Shown here: positions 8,501 through 14,413 of the stretch, piece by piece
Layout: every line of letters begins with the position of its first letter
Numbering within the stretch: the stretch's first letter is position 1
DNA from: Saprospiraceae bacterium
GTDB lineage: Bacteria; Bacteroidota; Bacteroidia; Chitinophagales; Saprospiraceae
Assembly (NCBI GenBank): GCA_020849825.1
Contig: JADZFP010000019.1
Location: 1-21,470, forward strand
DNA length: 21,470 nucleotides
Direction: 5' to 3'
Position numbers and translations under genes: made by a program
Notes under the pieces: model-generated
Seen by the model: the letters and a program-made list of their open reading frames with translations, nothing else
What the model was told of the DNA's origin: nothing
The model's database searches: none

Positions 8501-9722
8501 CGACGGCACGGCAACCCTCGTGGTCACCGGCGGTCAGGCGCCTTTCGATTACACCTGGACCGACGGTGCGGGCAACAGCGGAAGCGGGCAGATCGCGGCA
8601 GTGAATACGCCGGAACTGATCACGGGACTTGCGGCGGGAACCTTTACCGTCAGCATCACCGGATCGGCAGGGCCGCAGGCGACGGTCGTCAGCGGCGAGG
8701 TGCTGACCGGCGCCGGCGTCAGTGTCGATGCGGCGGCAATATTGAACAACAACGGTTTTGCCGTGAGTTGCAATGGGCTGGCCGACGGTTCGGCCCAAGC
8801 GAACGCAACGGGCGGCACACTGCCCTATCAGTATTTATGGCAAAATGGCGCAACCACGGCGCTTGCTGAAAATCTGGAAGCCGGCGTGTATGGCCTGACG
8901 GTAACTGACGACAAGGGCTGTACGGCAGCAGCCAGCGTGCAGGTGACGGAGCCCTTGCCCCTGCAATTATTCGCCGAAGCCGCTCCGGTCTTTTGCGGCG
9001 ATTCGACAGCCGAGGTCACCCTGGTGACGGCTGGCGGCGCCGGCGCCCGCGTTGTTGAGATCGACGGCCAGCTGTTCAACGGCGTGTTGGCGGCCCTCGG
9101 CGCCGGTACGCACGACATTGTCGTTTCGGACGCCAACGGATGCAGCGCCGATACGACCCTGACCCTGAGCGTGCCGCCTGTACCCCTGTTGTTCCTGCCC
9201 GCCGACACGACAATCCGGCTCGGGGAAATACTGAGCGTTACGGCCCAAACCAATCTGGACACCTGGGCTTCGCTGACCTGGAACCCCGTGCCGGATACCA
9301 GCTGCGCCGATTGCCTGAGCCAAACCTGGGCGCCGGAGGCCACGCAATTGTACACGCTTACCATCGTCGACACAGCCGGTTGTGTTGCCGTGGCTGAAAT
9401 GAGAGTCGTCGTTCGGAAAGACGTGGACATTTACATTCCCAACGTCTTTTCGCCCGACGACGATGGGTACAACGACTTTTGGCAAATCGACGCGGGCCCT
9501 ACCGTAACCGATCTCGTCAATCTCCGGATTTTCGACCGCTGGGGCGATCAGGTGTACCTCTGGGACGAACCCATACCGGCTGATACCTGGTCGGGCTGGG
9601 ACGGTAAAATCGGGGGGAAAGCCGTAGAGGTCGGCGTGTACGTTTATTACATCGAAGTGCTTCTGGTCAACGGGGAAAAACACATTCGGAAAGGCGACCT
9701 GACGGTTTTGAAACGGCGTTAA
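2523..9722 (+). CDS. Giant secreted repeat adhesin with T9SS type B (gliding-associated) C-terminal domain
   Basis: This 2399-residue surface protein is probably exported by the type IX secretion system and anchored or released at the cell surface. A Sec signal peptide ends near ...AQVQAQ. Starts at 2523, 2532 or 2565 all keep it, and the last gives the most compact one. An N-terminal domain of about 200 residues (CPTVEAVMIDACGTEFLNEF onward) resembles lamin-tail-like modules. A PKD-like unit follows, then 12 units of about 86 residues (about 323-1360), one Ig/PKD-like unit (about 1360-1431), 13 Cx17C repeats (about 1433-1973), SprB-like modules (about 1982-2147) and linker beta domains. The C-terminus (about 2300-2399) has the CHU_C/TIGR04131 hallmarks: IPNVFSPDDDGYNDFW, RIFDRWGDQVY, GWDGKIGGK and VYVYYIEV. 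The stalk lacks Lys for about 2100 residues. The closest functional analogue is SprB of Flavobacterium. The adhesive role is inferred, and the ligand is unknown. Confidence 0.93.
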   Translation: MRQMKITVPSLLPAMQHSAALCFRTTFKFFYALLSVLWGAAQVQAQCPTVEAVMIDACGTEFLNEFIVINSGGGFNTSDIQLDYDINNNIIGPENNDVNTDNNNVPPGTPCGISTGNAGSFTGCSNVIAVGDGVDIPANSIVIFQNSTGAANNLYNATALCGAGQCVYVVASSCTRSAGGFSNGPGGGTRTTVFSINGSCNQTITYNLASSTGGNGAYFLPLANGGTGSYGNAGCFVPPVSPAPPPPVINPIANVSTCGSYILPAITGTNLPANTAYFTGTNGTGTQYNPGDEITTTTTLYAYAQIGPVGCSDQEQFTITITPGPTANQPNDVTACAGTNVSVTLTGSPGATLSWTNDNTAIGLTSSGIGNFSFPAANVSMTETATITVTPTQGMCMGTPVTFTITINPRPQVIDPPNMTACAGDPVEVIFSSNNGNSPTYNWTNSNTNIGLSASGSGDISFTAANVATNQNATITVTATENGCPGSPQTFTISVGPVPNMNQPVDVTVCGGAPVSVNFSGGLPGTVYAWTNDNTAIGLGAMGTGNISFTSANPTDQQVATITVVPTLGACAGLARTFTITINPRPTVDDPANLTVCGGEPVDVAFNSPNSGALFTWTNTNTSIGLAGSGSGDISFTANNVATTQTGTINVIPTLNGCTGTAQNFTITVTPSPTINQVFNVLFCGGAQVNVPFSGTAGATFSWTNDNPNIGLSDSGTGNISFTAGTPATTQVANITVTPSLNGCDGAPQTFTITILATPTMDDPADQTYCGGQPASVIFTGAGNGAGYTWTNNNPGIGLGANGSGDINFTTANNTATGTITVTPFLNGCQGVSQTFTITVALSPTISPPPNLTLCGGQAVTVVFSATSGATINWTNNNPAIGLPASGTGLTIDFTAANPATQQVATITATPSVGNCIGTPVSFSITVNPAPTVADPIDVTVCPGFNVNVNFNGSPGATFFWSNNNVNTGLDPGGVGNISFTSANVSSTETSIVTVTPSANGCSGPVQTFSITVDTLPDVGLPADQSVCAGAPVAVAFSGTAGATFNWTNDNPAIGLAASGSGNISFTSASVASPQTGVITVTPFANGCSGAPQTFDLTVSPVATVNPPADATVCAGDQVDVIFGGTPGATFNWTNTNTAVGLAASGAGNISFTSANVSAIETGVVTVTPTANGCPGAPVSFNIAVAPSPSLTPEADLSACGGQSVAVNFTTSPGTTLNWTNSNPAIGLGASGSGDISFTAAAVGATTTGTIIVSPVIGSCNGPVDTFEISIVTAPTLATPADQSACAGTGISVNFNGSPGATFNWTNSNPAIGLPTSGSGNISFTGANVATTQTGAISVTPTLGACTGPTVNFDLTVNPGVTAAIMGGNTICMGDNTTLTASGGSQYVWDNSATDSAITVAPLATTTYVVNVSNAAGCSETDSIVVTVNQPSITNIQQSSCNPADTGIAVVTLTNLAGCDSVVTTITTLLPTDTTNLSNATCDPNGAGTFTQILSNQFGCDSVVINMVIFDPANIDTTLIALNTCDPNQAGTTQLLLSGSDGCDSLVITTTSLLPTNTTNLSASTCDPNQAGTFTQVLTNQFGCDSTVVTTVTLAPTDTTNLSGATCDPNGAGTFTQTLSNQFGCDSVVITTILFDPANIDTTLIALNTCDPNQTGTTQLLLSGSDGCDSLVITTTSLLPNSTTNLSASTCDPNAAGTFTQVLTNQFGCDSTVITTVTFDPNSLDTTLLALTTCDPGQTGVFTQVFTNQSGCDSTVVTTVSLLPSNTTNLSETTCDPNAAGTFTEVFPNQFGCDSTVITTVTFDPALIDTLLAVGSTCDPAQTGVFTETFTNSSGCLSVLITTVALLPTDTTTLFDNTCDPNAAGTFTQVFPNQFGCDSLVVLVVDLLPSNTTNLTDFTCDPAQTGTFTQVLPNQFGCDSTVVTTVVFDPSAIDSTFLNATTCDPAQVGFSSVTLNGADGCDSVIVTYTLFDPVLCTVSAFVNTAAAACPGVDDGTATLVVTGGQAPFDYTWTDGAGNSGSGQIAAVNTPELITGLAAGTFTVSITGSAGPQATVVSGEVLTGAGVSVDAAAILNNNGFAVSCNGLADGSAQANATGGTLPYQYLWQNGATTALAENLEAGVYGLTVTDDKGCTAAASVQVTEPLPLQLFAEAAPVFCGDSTAEVTLVTAGGAGARVVEIDGQLFNGVLAALGAGTHDIVVSDANGCSADTTLTLSVPPVPLLFLPADTTIRLGEILSVTAQTNLDTWASLTWNPVPDTSCADCLSQTWAPEATQLYTLTIVDTAGCVAVAEMRVVVRKDVDIYIPNVFSPDDDGYNDFWQIDAGPTVTDLVNLRIFDRWGDQVYLWDEPIPADTWSGWDGKIGGKAVEVGVYVYYIEVLLVNGEKHIRKGDLTVLKRR
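3490..6600 (+). repeat. Twelve tandem units of about 258 bp encoding PKD/Ig-like domains
   Basis: Within the large adhesin gene there are 12 consecutive units of about 84-88 residues. Each contains D-x-T-x-C-x-G near its start, a WTN-x-N-x-x-I-G-L core, G-x-G-[ND]-I-x-F-T, and T-[IV]-T-V-x-P followed by a second Cys (NGC-like) and F-x-I-x-V at the end. The paired Cys in each unit suggests one disulfide per domain. Unit-to-unit DNA similarity is high: a 29-base stretch is identical at 3726-3754 and 4251-4279, two units apart. The units look like the PKD-like domains common in Bacteroidota surface proteins. Confidence 0.88.
6819..8440 (+). repeat. Thirteen tandem Cx17C repeats (41 or 43 residues each)
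   Basis: Thirteen units follow the pattern C-D-P-x-x-x-G-x-x-x-x-x-x-x-x-x-x-G-C-D-S. In every unit the two cysteines are separated by exactly 17 residues where I counted. Two linker types recur: LLPxxTTNLS (41-residue period) and FDPxxIDTTLxAL (43-residue period). Variations are CNP in unit 1 and GCLS instead of GCDS in unit 10. The regular cysteine pairing suggests a chain of small disulfide-closed beta hairpins. I cannot assign a named Pfam family. Confidence 0.85.
6930..7680 (+). repeat. 375-bp segmental duplication inside the Cys-repeat array
   Basis: Repeat units 2-4 and 5-7 correspond one to one at a constant offset of 375 bp (125 codons). Matching landmarks are 6961/7336, 7091/7466 and 7211/7586. 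Within each triplet the periods are 41, 43 and 41 residues. The middle unit of each triplet has the distinctive TTQLLLSGSDGCDS form, not found in the other units, so a three-unit block was duplicated as one piece. Confidence 0.85.
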
Positions 9723-9740
9723 ACGCAGCCCGAAGACTAC

Positions 9741-9780
9741 AAAAAAGGTGCGCCGGGCGGCGACTTCTCGCGCCCGGCGC
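9741..9780. terminator. Strong hairpin between convergent genes, intrinsic terminator for the minus strand
   Basis: A perfect 10-bp GC-rich stem pairs 9750-9759 (GCGCCGGGCG) with 9771-9780, with a small inner extension and a short loop. On the minus strand the stem is followed by ACCTTTTTT (A-tract at 9741-9746), giving a classical Rho-independent terminator for the LytTR gene. For the plus-strand adhesin gene, which ends 27 bases before the stem, the hairpin lacks a U-tract but may still protect the 3' end. Confidence 0.75.
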
Positions 9781-9892
9781 CAAACCAAACCCTTGCAATG
9801 TGTTTATTTGCCTGGGGGTTAATGGGGTGAACGGGTGTTTGTTTTCAGGTATGACGCCTGGTGTTCACGGCAAGGTGGTTTGCAGTTGGGGC

Positions 9893-10357
9893 TCAGCCGT
9901 AGTAATGTTTGATCGCGTGCATGAAGTCATCCTTTTGACCGGCGGAAACCGTCAGCGTGACGCCGTTTTGAAGCAGCACGTGTCCGCCCTTTCCACGCAC
10001 ATATTTTTTGAGGTGCCGCAAATGCACGGTATGCGAGCGGTGAATCCGGACGAATGCCGCGCCGGGCAGCAGGTTTTCCACATCGCCCAGTGTTTTGCAG
10101 ACGAGCACCTGGCGGCCGTCGGTGAAGTGCAGGACGGTATAATTTCCGTTGGCTTCCAGGTAAGCGATGTGTTTGACTTTTTCGAAACACAAACCCTCCA
10201 TGGTCGGCAGGACGATCTTTCCCGCTTTGCCGGCCGGAGGAAGCGGTCGGGTATTGGCAGAGGCAACCGGGCGCAAGGTGGCCATACGAGGCATTTCGCT
10301 TTCATGCGGCGGCAGGGTGGCGCCGGAAAATTCGGCGGAGGAAATAGCGTGTACCAT
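9893..10357 (-). CDS. Stand-alone LytTR-family DNA-binding regulator
   Basis: This is a 154-residue putative transcription regulator. Residues about 47-150 form a LytTR domain (PF04397-type), shown by KVKHIAYLEANGNYTVLHF, LGDVENLLPGAAFVRIHRSH and the ending LTVSAGQKDDF. There is no receiver domain, so it is not an ordinary two-component response regulator. The first 46 residues are Pro/Ala-rich and probably disordered. I chose the start MVHAISS (complement of 10355-10357). The frame stays open up to 10591, but that extension has no domain and contains a very good promoter (10438-10470), so it should be leader DNA. The gene converges with the large adhesin gene and diverges from the 513-residue protein gene. 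Control of either neighbour is only a possibility. Confidence 0.85.
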   Translation of the reverse strand: MVHAISSAEFSGATLPPHESEMPRMATLRPVASANTRPLPPAGKAGKIVLPTMEGLCFEKVKHIAYLEANGNYTVLHFTDGRQVLVCKTLGDVENLLPGAAFVRIHRSHTVHLRHLKKYVRGKGGHVLLQNGVTLTVSAGQKDDFMHAIKHYYG

Positions 10358-10437
10358 AGCGCGAGTTGTTTGTCTGTTCAGAGAATATTTGTCTGTCCGG
10401 TTGTGTAGCGGCTTTTTGTTTTCGCCGTTTGACAGGG

Positions 10438-10470
10438 CAAAACTACCGGCCGAAGCAGCCAGCCTCCAAA
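10438..10470 (-). promoter_or_regulatory. Promoter for the LytTR gene (-33 and -7 boxes)
   Basis: On the minus strand a TTTG (complement at 10467-10470) is followed after 21 nt by TAGTTTTG (complement at 10438-10445). Both boxes match the Bacteroidota consensus TTTG-N19-23-TAnnTTTG. The predicted start of transcription is near 10431, leaving a leader of about 75 nt before MVHAISS. Confidence 0.65.
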
Positions 10471-10514
10471 CCAAATTTTGGGCATAAGTCAGGAGTCCAG
10501 CCCATATATTAAAC

Positions 10515-10545
10515 TTGGCATTTTGATAAAAATCTGACAATTTTC
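10515..10545 (+). promoter_or_regulatory. Possible promoter for the 513-residue protein gene
   Basis: TTG at 10515-10517 is followed after 20 nt by CAATTTTC at 10538-10545, which matches TAnnTTTG in four of its six fixed positions. Spacing and position (about 24 nt before the ATG) are right, but the -7 box is degenerate. Confidence 0.3.
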
Positions 10546-10568
10546 GGCCTGAATTATACCCACAGGCT

Positions 10569-12110
10569 ATGGCCAAGACCCCTTCCGACAAACTGCACCG
10601 ACTGATCAGGGCGCTTTCTCCGCAGGAAAAGCGCTATTTCCGCATGTACATACGCGGCAAACCCGGTCAGGAAACCAAATACATCCGCCTGTTTGAAGCA
10701 ATGGCCGCAACGGACGACTTCGACGAGGAGAAATTCAAGACAAAAATTTATGAAAATCAGCCGCTCGAAAGCCAGAAGTACTCGGAATTAAAAGCCTACT
10801 TGTACGAATTGCTGCTCAAAAGCCTTCAATCGTACGACGAACAGCAGTCGGTCGAATTTCGGCTCAACCACTTGTTACAAAGCGTAGCCGTGCTTTTCAA
10901 ACGCGGGCATTACGACGATTGCCGCGAGTTGTTGCACAAATCGGGCAAAATTGCCCGCCAGTACGAAGCATTCGCACACCAGTTGGAAGTACTGCGTTGG
11001 GAAAAACAACTGGCCTACACGCAGATGGACGCCGATTTTTTACACAAAAAGCTTGAACAACTCCAATACGAAGAAACCCGCACGCTGGAACAACTGCGCA
11101 ATGTGTCCGAGTACCGAAAGATCTTTTTTTCCGTGTATGCCACCATCCGGCGCGAGGCCATGCACAGGGGCGAAGACCGACTGGAGAAACTTCGGCAACT
11201 CATTGGCACAGAGGCCTTCGCAGACCCCGACCTGGCCACGTCTCACCGGGCGCGGGTATATTATTATCGCGCGCTCAATCTCTACCATTATGCCGCGCTC
11301 GACAACGAGCAGTTTTACGAGACCGGCCACAAACTCATCCAGTTGCTCGAATCACAGTCGCATTTCCTGCGCGAAAACCTGGCCGATTACATCGCCGCGC
11401 TGAGCAACCAGATCCTGTCCTGCGGTCTGCTTCGCCGTTACGACGAGGTGCGCGGCAATCTGGAAAAACTGCGCTCTTTGAAACCCATCACGCAAGACGA
11501 CCGGCGGAAGATTCACCGGCAATACTATTCCAACAAATTTGTGCTGTGTATTTACACCGGGGAGTTTGACGAAGGGCGCGAGGCCATGCTGCGCTGCCAG
11601 TCGGAATCCACGGATCTGTACGCGCATGACTATGAAACCGGCAGTTTTTGGGCGCAATACAGCATTATCAGCTACGGCTGCGGCCTTTACGACGAAGCGT
11701 TGGGTTACCTGAACTTATGGCTCAACCAGCCCCGGACGGTCGGCCGGGAAGACCTGCAGAGCCTGGCCCGCATTCTGCTCCTGATTCTGCATTTTGAAAT
11801 GGGCAACACCGTTTTGCTCGAATCGCTGATGCGTTCGGCCACGCGTTTTTTGCGCAAAAAAAATCGCCTGCTCGAAGTGGAGCGGCGACTGATACAAGGA
11901 TTGTCCGAAATCATGCGTGCGCCCGATGCGAGTGGACAAAAAGCGATTTTCGGGCAAATACGCGATGATGTGCAGCGATTGGCGGCCCTGCCGGGTGTCA
12001 GAGCCATGTTGCAAACGTTCGACCTGGACGCCTGGCTCGAAAGCCGGCTCAGCAGCCGAACGTTTGCACAAGCAGTCCGTACAAAATGGCTCCGGGAAAA
12101 CGGCGCTTAA
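10569..12110 (+). CDS. Alpha-helical, TPR-like hypothetical protein of Bacteroidota
   Basis: This is a 513-residue soluble protein with no signal peptide or membrane segment. The start is MAKTPSDKLHRLIRALSPQEK. It is rich in Leu, Arg, Glu and Tyr, and helix pairs such as GLYDEALGYLNLWL and TGEFDEGREAML suggest tetratricopeptide-like repeats over most of its length. The N-terminal segment (SPQEKRYFRMYIRGKPGQETKYIRLFEAM) has the look of a conserved Bacteroidota-only family whose function I do not know. The C-terminal 100 residues resemble the truncated protein at the start of the window. It diverges from the LytTR gene with a 211-bp shared upstream region. Its TAA (12108-12110) overlaps the stop of the small peptide gene on the other strand. 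Confidence 0.85.
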   Translation: MAKTPSDKLHRLIRALSPQEKRYFRMYIRGKPGQETKYIRLFEAMAATDDFDEEKFKTKIYENQPLESQKYSELKAYLYELLLKSLQSYDEQQSVEFRLNHLLQSVAVLFKRGHYDDCRELLHKSGKIARQYEAFAHQLEVLRWEKQLAYTQMDADFLHKKLEQLQYEETRTLEQLRNVSEYRKIFFSVYATIRREAMHRGEDRLEKLRQLIGTEAFADPDLATSHRARVYYYRALNLYHYAALDNEQFYETGHKLIQLLESQSHFLRENLADYIAALSNQILSCGLLRRYDEVRGNLEKLRSLKPITQDDRRKIHRQYYSNKFVLCIYTGEFDEGREAMLRCQSESTDLYAHDYETGSFWAQYSIISYGCGLYDEALGYLNLWLNQPRTVGREDLQSLARILLLILHFEMGNTVLLESLMRSATRFLRKKNRLLEVERRLIQGLSEIMRAPDASGQKAIFGQIRDDVQRLAALPGVRAMLQTFDLDAWLESRLSSRTFAQAVRTKWLRENGA

Positions 12111-12313
12111 AAACCGTTGTTCCCGCCTGGGACGCCTGTTGCGGAAGGTGGCTCGACGCGCGTGTCGACCGTTGTCCAACGCGTGGTGTACACAAAGCGG
12201 CGGCCTTTAATGATAATGGTACCGCCTTTGATTTCCTGCATCTGGCCGGGCTCCAGCGCAGTAACGAAACTGTTGACCTTGAGGTCGTCGAGTGTAAATT
12301 TTTCTTTTGCCAT
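12107..12313 (-). CDS. RiPP-precursor-like peptide with pinensin/class I lanthipeptide-type leader
   Basis: This is a 68-residue peptide. Residues 1-31 look like the leader of Bacteroidota class I lanthipeptide (pinensin-type) precursors: a Lys-rich start, then LDDLKVNSFVTAL, then a KGG double-glycine processing site at 29-31. The putative core (32-68) has seven Thr and one Ser but no Cys. It contains RRFVYTTRWTTVDTR and a Gly/Asn/Pro-rich end. Without Cys it cannot form lanthionines by itself, although Thr/Ser dehydration remains conceivable. No LanB, LanC or peptidase-transporter gene is in the window, so it is an orphan precursor. The stop overlaps that of the convergent upstream neighbour. 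It lies 144 bp downstream of recX on the same strand. Identification rests on the leader pattern only. Confidence 0.7.
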   Translation of the reverse strand: MAKEKFTLDDLKVNSFVTALEPGQMQEIKGGTIIIKGRRFVYTTRWTTVDTRVEPPSATGVPGGNNGF

Positions 12314-12357
12314 AATACGGAGGACTTGAAATAAATGACTGGTAATAATTCGTCTTG

Positions 12358-12365
12358 TAAAATTA
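12358..12365 (-). promoter_or_regulatory. Near-consensus -7 box for the small peptide gene
   Basis: On the minus strand this reads TAATTTTA, one mismatch from TAnnTTTG, about 45 nt before the ATG of the RiPP-like peptide. No good -33 box was seen. If real, the peptide is expressed separately from murF-recX. Confidence 0.3.
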
Positions 12366-12457
12366 CCGGAAAAATAGTCGCCCTGCGTAAAGTAGCCTTG
12401 GACAACTTTTTGAAAAAGTCAGGTTTCCAAGTCAACCCAAAACACCCAAAATGGGCG

Positions 12458-12946
12458 TCACTGTGGCAAATTTTTAAATACCAGTTCGGGTTCAAAGCCG
12501 GCGCGTATGGCAGAGGCGGCTGCTTTTTGGTGAATGAGCGGATCGTCGGCCGGGAGTTGCGCTATTTTTTTAGCCAGTATTTGGCGAAGCGCGGCCATGT
12601 AGTCCTCTTCCGGCATTTGTTCCAAAACCGCTTCGATCAACTCCGCCCGGACGCCGTGGGTATGCCGGAGTTCCATCCGGATACGCACTTTTCCCCAATG
12701 GTTGGCCCGGAATTTTCCACCCGCAAATGCTTCGGCAAAACGGCTTTCCTGAAAAAAACCGTCCGACTCCAATGTGTCGTACAAGGCCTGGGCAGCGTCT
12801 TCGTCCAGGCCCAGTTCCGCAATTTTGCGGCGCACTTCTTTCGGGCTTCTTTCCCGGTAGGCGCAAAAGTGCTCCAGGCGGTTTTGCGCCTCCCCGGGCG
12901 TCATTTCCGAAGGCTGGCCCATCTTTTTTTTTCGATAAAAAGCCAT
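12458..12946 (-). CDS. recX: RecX-family regulatory protein
   Basis: RecX binds RecA filaments and limits RecA activity in recombination and the SOS response. The 162-residue length is normal. Family features are visible in order: FCAYRERSPKEVRRKIAELGL (about 27-47), LESDGFFQESRFAEAFAGGKFRANHWGKVRI (about 59-89) and MPEEDYMAALRQILAKK (about 110-126), forming the three repeated helical modules typical of RecX. It starts five bases after the murF stop, so the two genes almost certainly share one transcript. The pairing with murF rather than recA is notable, but RecX genes are often detached from recA in Bacteroidota. Confidence 0.9.
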   Translation of the reverse strand: MAFYRKKKMGQPSEMTPGEAQNRLEHFCAYRERSPKEVRRKIAELGLDEDAAQALYDTLESDGFFQESRFAEAFAGGKFRANHWGKVRIRMELRHTHGVRAELIEAVLEQMPEEDYMAALRQILAKKIAQLPADDPLIHQKAAASAIRAGFEPELVFKNLPQ

Positions 12947-12951
12947 GATCG

Positions 12952-14271
12952 TCAGGGTTCGATGACTTGCTCAAGGCGAATGCCGCGCGATCCTTTTAAC
13001 AGGAAACTGGTATCCTGAAACGATTGTTGCCGAAACCACGCTTTGGCCGATTGCGCATCGGGGAAATAGTGCAGATGGCTGGCTTTTGATGTGCATTGGC
13101 CAAAAACAGGCCCCACCAGTACGATTGTGTCCAGTTTGCAGCGCAAAGCGAAGCGCAGCATAGCGGCGTGTTCTTCCGGGCCGCCGGGGCCAAGTTCGAG
13201 CATGTCGCCCAGTATGGCGACTTTGTGTCGGGCGGGTGTGTCGCGGAAGCTCTCCAGTGCCGCTTTCATACTCGACGGGTTGGCATTATAGGCGTCCAGC
13301 AAAAATGTATTCGAGTCGCGGCGGATCAATTGCGAACGGTTATTGGCCGGTTCATAGGCTTCCAGGGCGTATTTAATGGCCATATCGGGCACTTTGAAAT
13401 AAATGCCCAGTGCGATGGCGGTCATCAAATTGTTGAAATTATACCGCCCGACGATTCGGGTATCAACCTGAATCGGCTCGTTGTGTTGAGAAAGAAAAGC
13501 CAGTTGCAAAAACGGAGTTTCGCCGATCAGCTGAACCGGGATGGGGTTGCTGCTTTTGGCCAGTTCGAAGCTTTCCGTCCGCGCATAGGTCACCTTTTTC
13601 CTTATCCGGCGTGCCATGGTTTTCAGGTATTTCTCCTCAAGATTGACAAATACGCAACCGTCGCGGCGGGAGAGAAACTGGTAAAGTTCGCCTTCGGCTT
13701 TTTTGACCCCTTCGAGGCTTCCGAATCCTTCGAGGTGTTCCTTGCCAATATTGGTGATCAGGCCATGCGTGGGCAGCGCGATTTCGCACAGTTCTGCCAG
13801 TTCGCCGGGGTGATTAGTACCCAGTTCGATGACCGCGACCTCCGTGTTGTCGGGCATAGCCAGCAGTGTCAGGGGCACACCGATGTGGTTATTGAGGTTT
13901 CCCCGGGTGAAATGACAGGGATAATGGCTGGCCAGAACGGCTGAGACCAGTTCTTTGGTGGTTGTTTTGCCATTGGAGCCCGCGATGCCGATGACAGGAA
14001 TGTCGAAATGCTGGCGATGCAGGCGGGCGAGGTCTTGCAGGGTTTTGAGCACATCGTCGACGAGCAGGCAACGAGGGTCGGTGGCGTATTGCGGGTTGTC
14101 GACAACAGCGTAAGCCGCGCCGCCGTGGAGGGCTTTTTCGGCAAAGGTATTGCCGTCGAAGTTGTCGCCTTTGAGTGCAAAAAACAGACAGGAATGGCTC
14201 AGGCGGCGTGTGTCGGTACACACTTCGGGGTGCTTTTTAAAAAGCCGGTAAAGTTCATCCAGCGCGATCAT
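12952..14271 (-). CDS. murF: UDP-N-acetylmuramoyl-tripeptide--D-alanyl-D-alanine ligase
   Basis: MurF adds D-Ala-D-Ala to UDP-MurNAc-tripeptide in the cytoplasm, the last cytoplasmic step of the peptidoglycan precursor. The Mur-ligase P-loop GIAGSNGKTTTKE is at about residues 95-107. NLNNHIGVPLTLL and the ELGTNHPGEL motif follow, then TNIGKEHLEGFGS, GRYNFNNLMTAIA and DAYNANPSSMKAAL near the C-terminal domain, all diagnostic of MurF. I used MIALDELYRLFKK (start complement at 14269-14271, 439 residues). The frame extends 17 residues upstream, but those residues (MTSGLIWLPAPIF...) do not look like MurF. It forms an operon with recX. No clear promoter box was found upstream. Confidence 0.95.
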   Translation of the reverse strand: MIALDELYRLFKKHPEVCTDTRRLSHSCLFFALKGDNFDGNTFAEKALHGGAAYAVVDNPQYATDPRCLLVDDVLKTLQDLARLHRQHFDIPVIGIAGSNGKTTTKELVSAVLASHYPCHFTRGNLNNHIGVPLTLLAMPDNTEVAVIELGTNHPGELAELCEIALPTHGLITNIGKEHLEGFGSLEGVKKAEGELYQFLSRRDGCVFVNLEEKYLKTMARRIRKKVTYARTESFELAKSSNPIPVQLIGETPFLQLAFLSQHNEPIQVDTRIVGRYNFNNLMTAIALGIYFKVPDMAIKYALEAYEPANNRSQLIRRDSNTFLLDAYNANPSSMKAALESFRDTPARHKVAILGDMLELGPGGPEEHAAMLRFALRCKLDTIVLVGPVFGQCTSKASHLHYFPDAQSAKAWFRQQSFQDTSFLLKGSRGIRLEQVIEP

Positions 14272-14357
14272 GGAAGCTAAGGTAAAAATCGGAGCGGGCA
14301 GCCAAATTAGCCCGCTTGTCATTTATCGAATCAACTGGCAATCAAACATGTTATTAC

Positions 14358-14396
14358 AAAAAAAGCGGAACAGCGCATCGGCTGTTCCGCTTTTTT
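14358..14396 (-). terminator. Rho-independent terminator of gldJ
   Basis: This is a perfect inverted repeat: the GCGGAACAGC arm at 14365-14374, a six-base loop at 14375-14380, and the complementary arm at 14381-14390. It is flanked by seven A on the left and six T on the right, so it can terminate in both directions. It starts 17 bases after the gldJ stop and shields the murF promoter region from read-through. Confidence 0.9.
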
Positions 14397-14413
14397 AAGG
14401 TTGGGAATCAAAA

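Noticed and set aside
10358..10591. 78-codon N-terminal extension of the LytTR regulator
   Set aside because: It contains the consensus promoter of the gene, overlaps the start of the divergent gene, and its translation shows no domain.
13096..13944. Plus-strand open frame of 282 codons opposite murF
   Set aside because: The minus strand encodes unmistakable MurF motifs, so this is a shadow.
14272..14322. 17-codon N-terminal extension of MurF
   Set aside because: The added residues do not resemble MurF N-termini, whereas MIALDELYRLFKK does.
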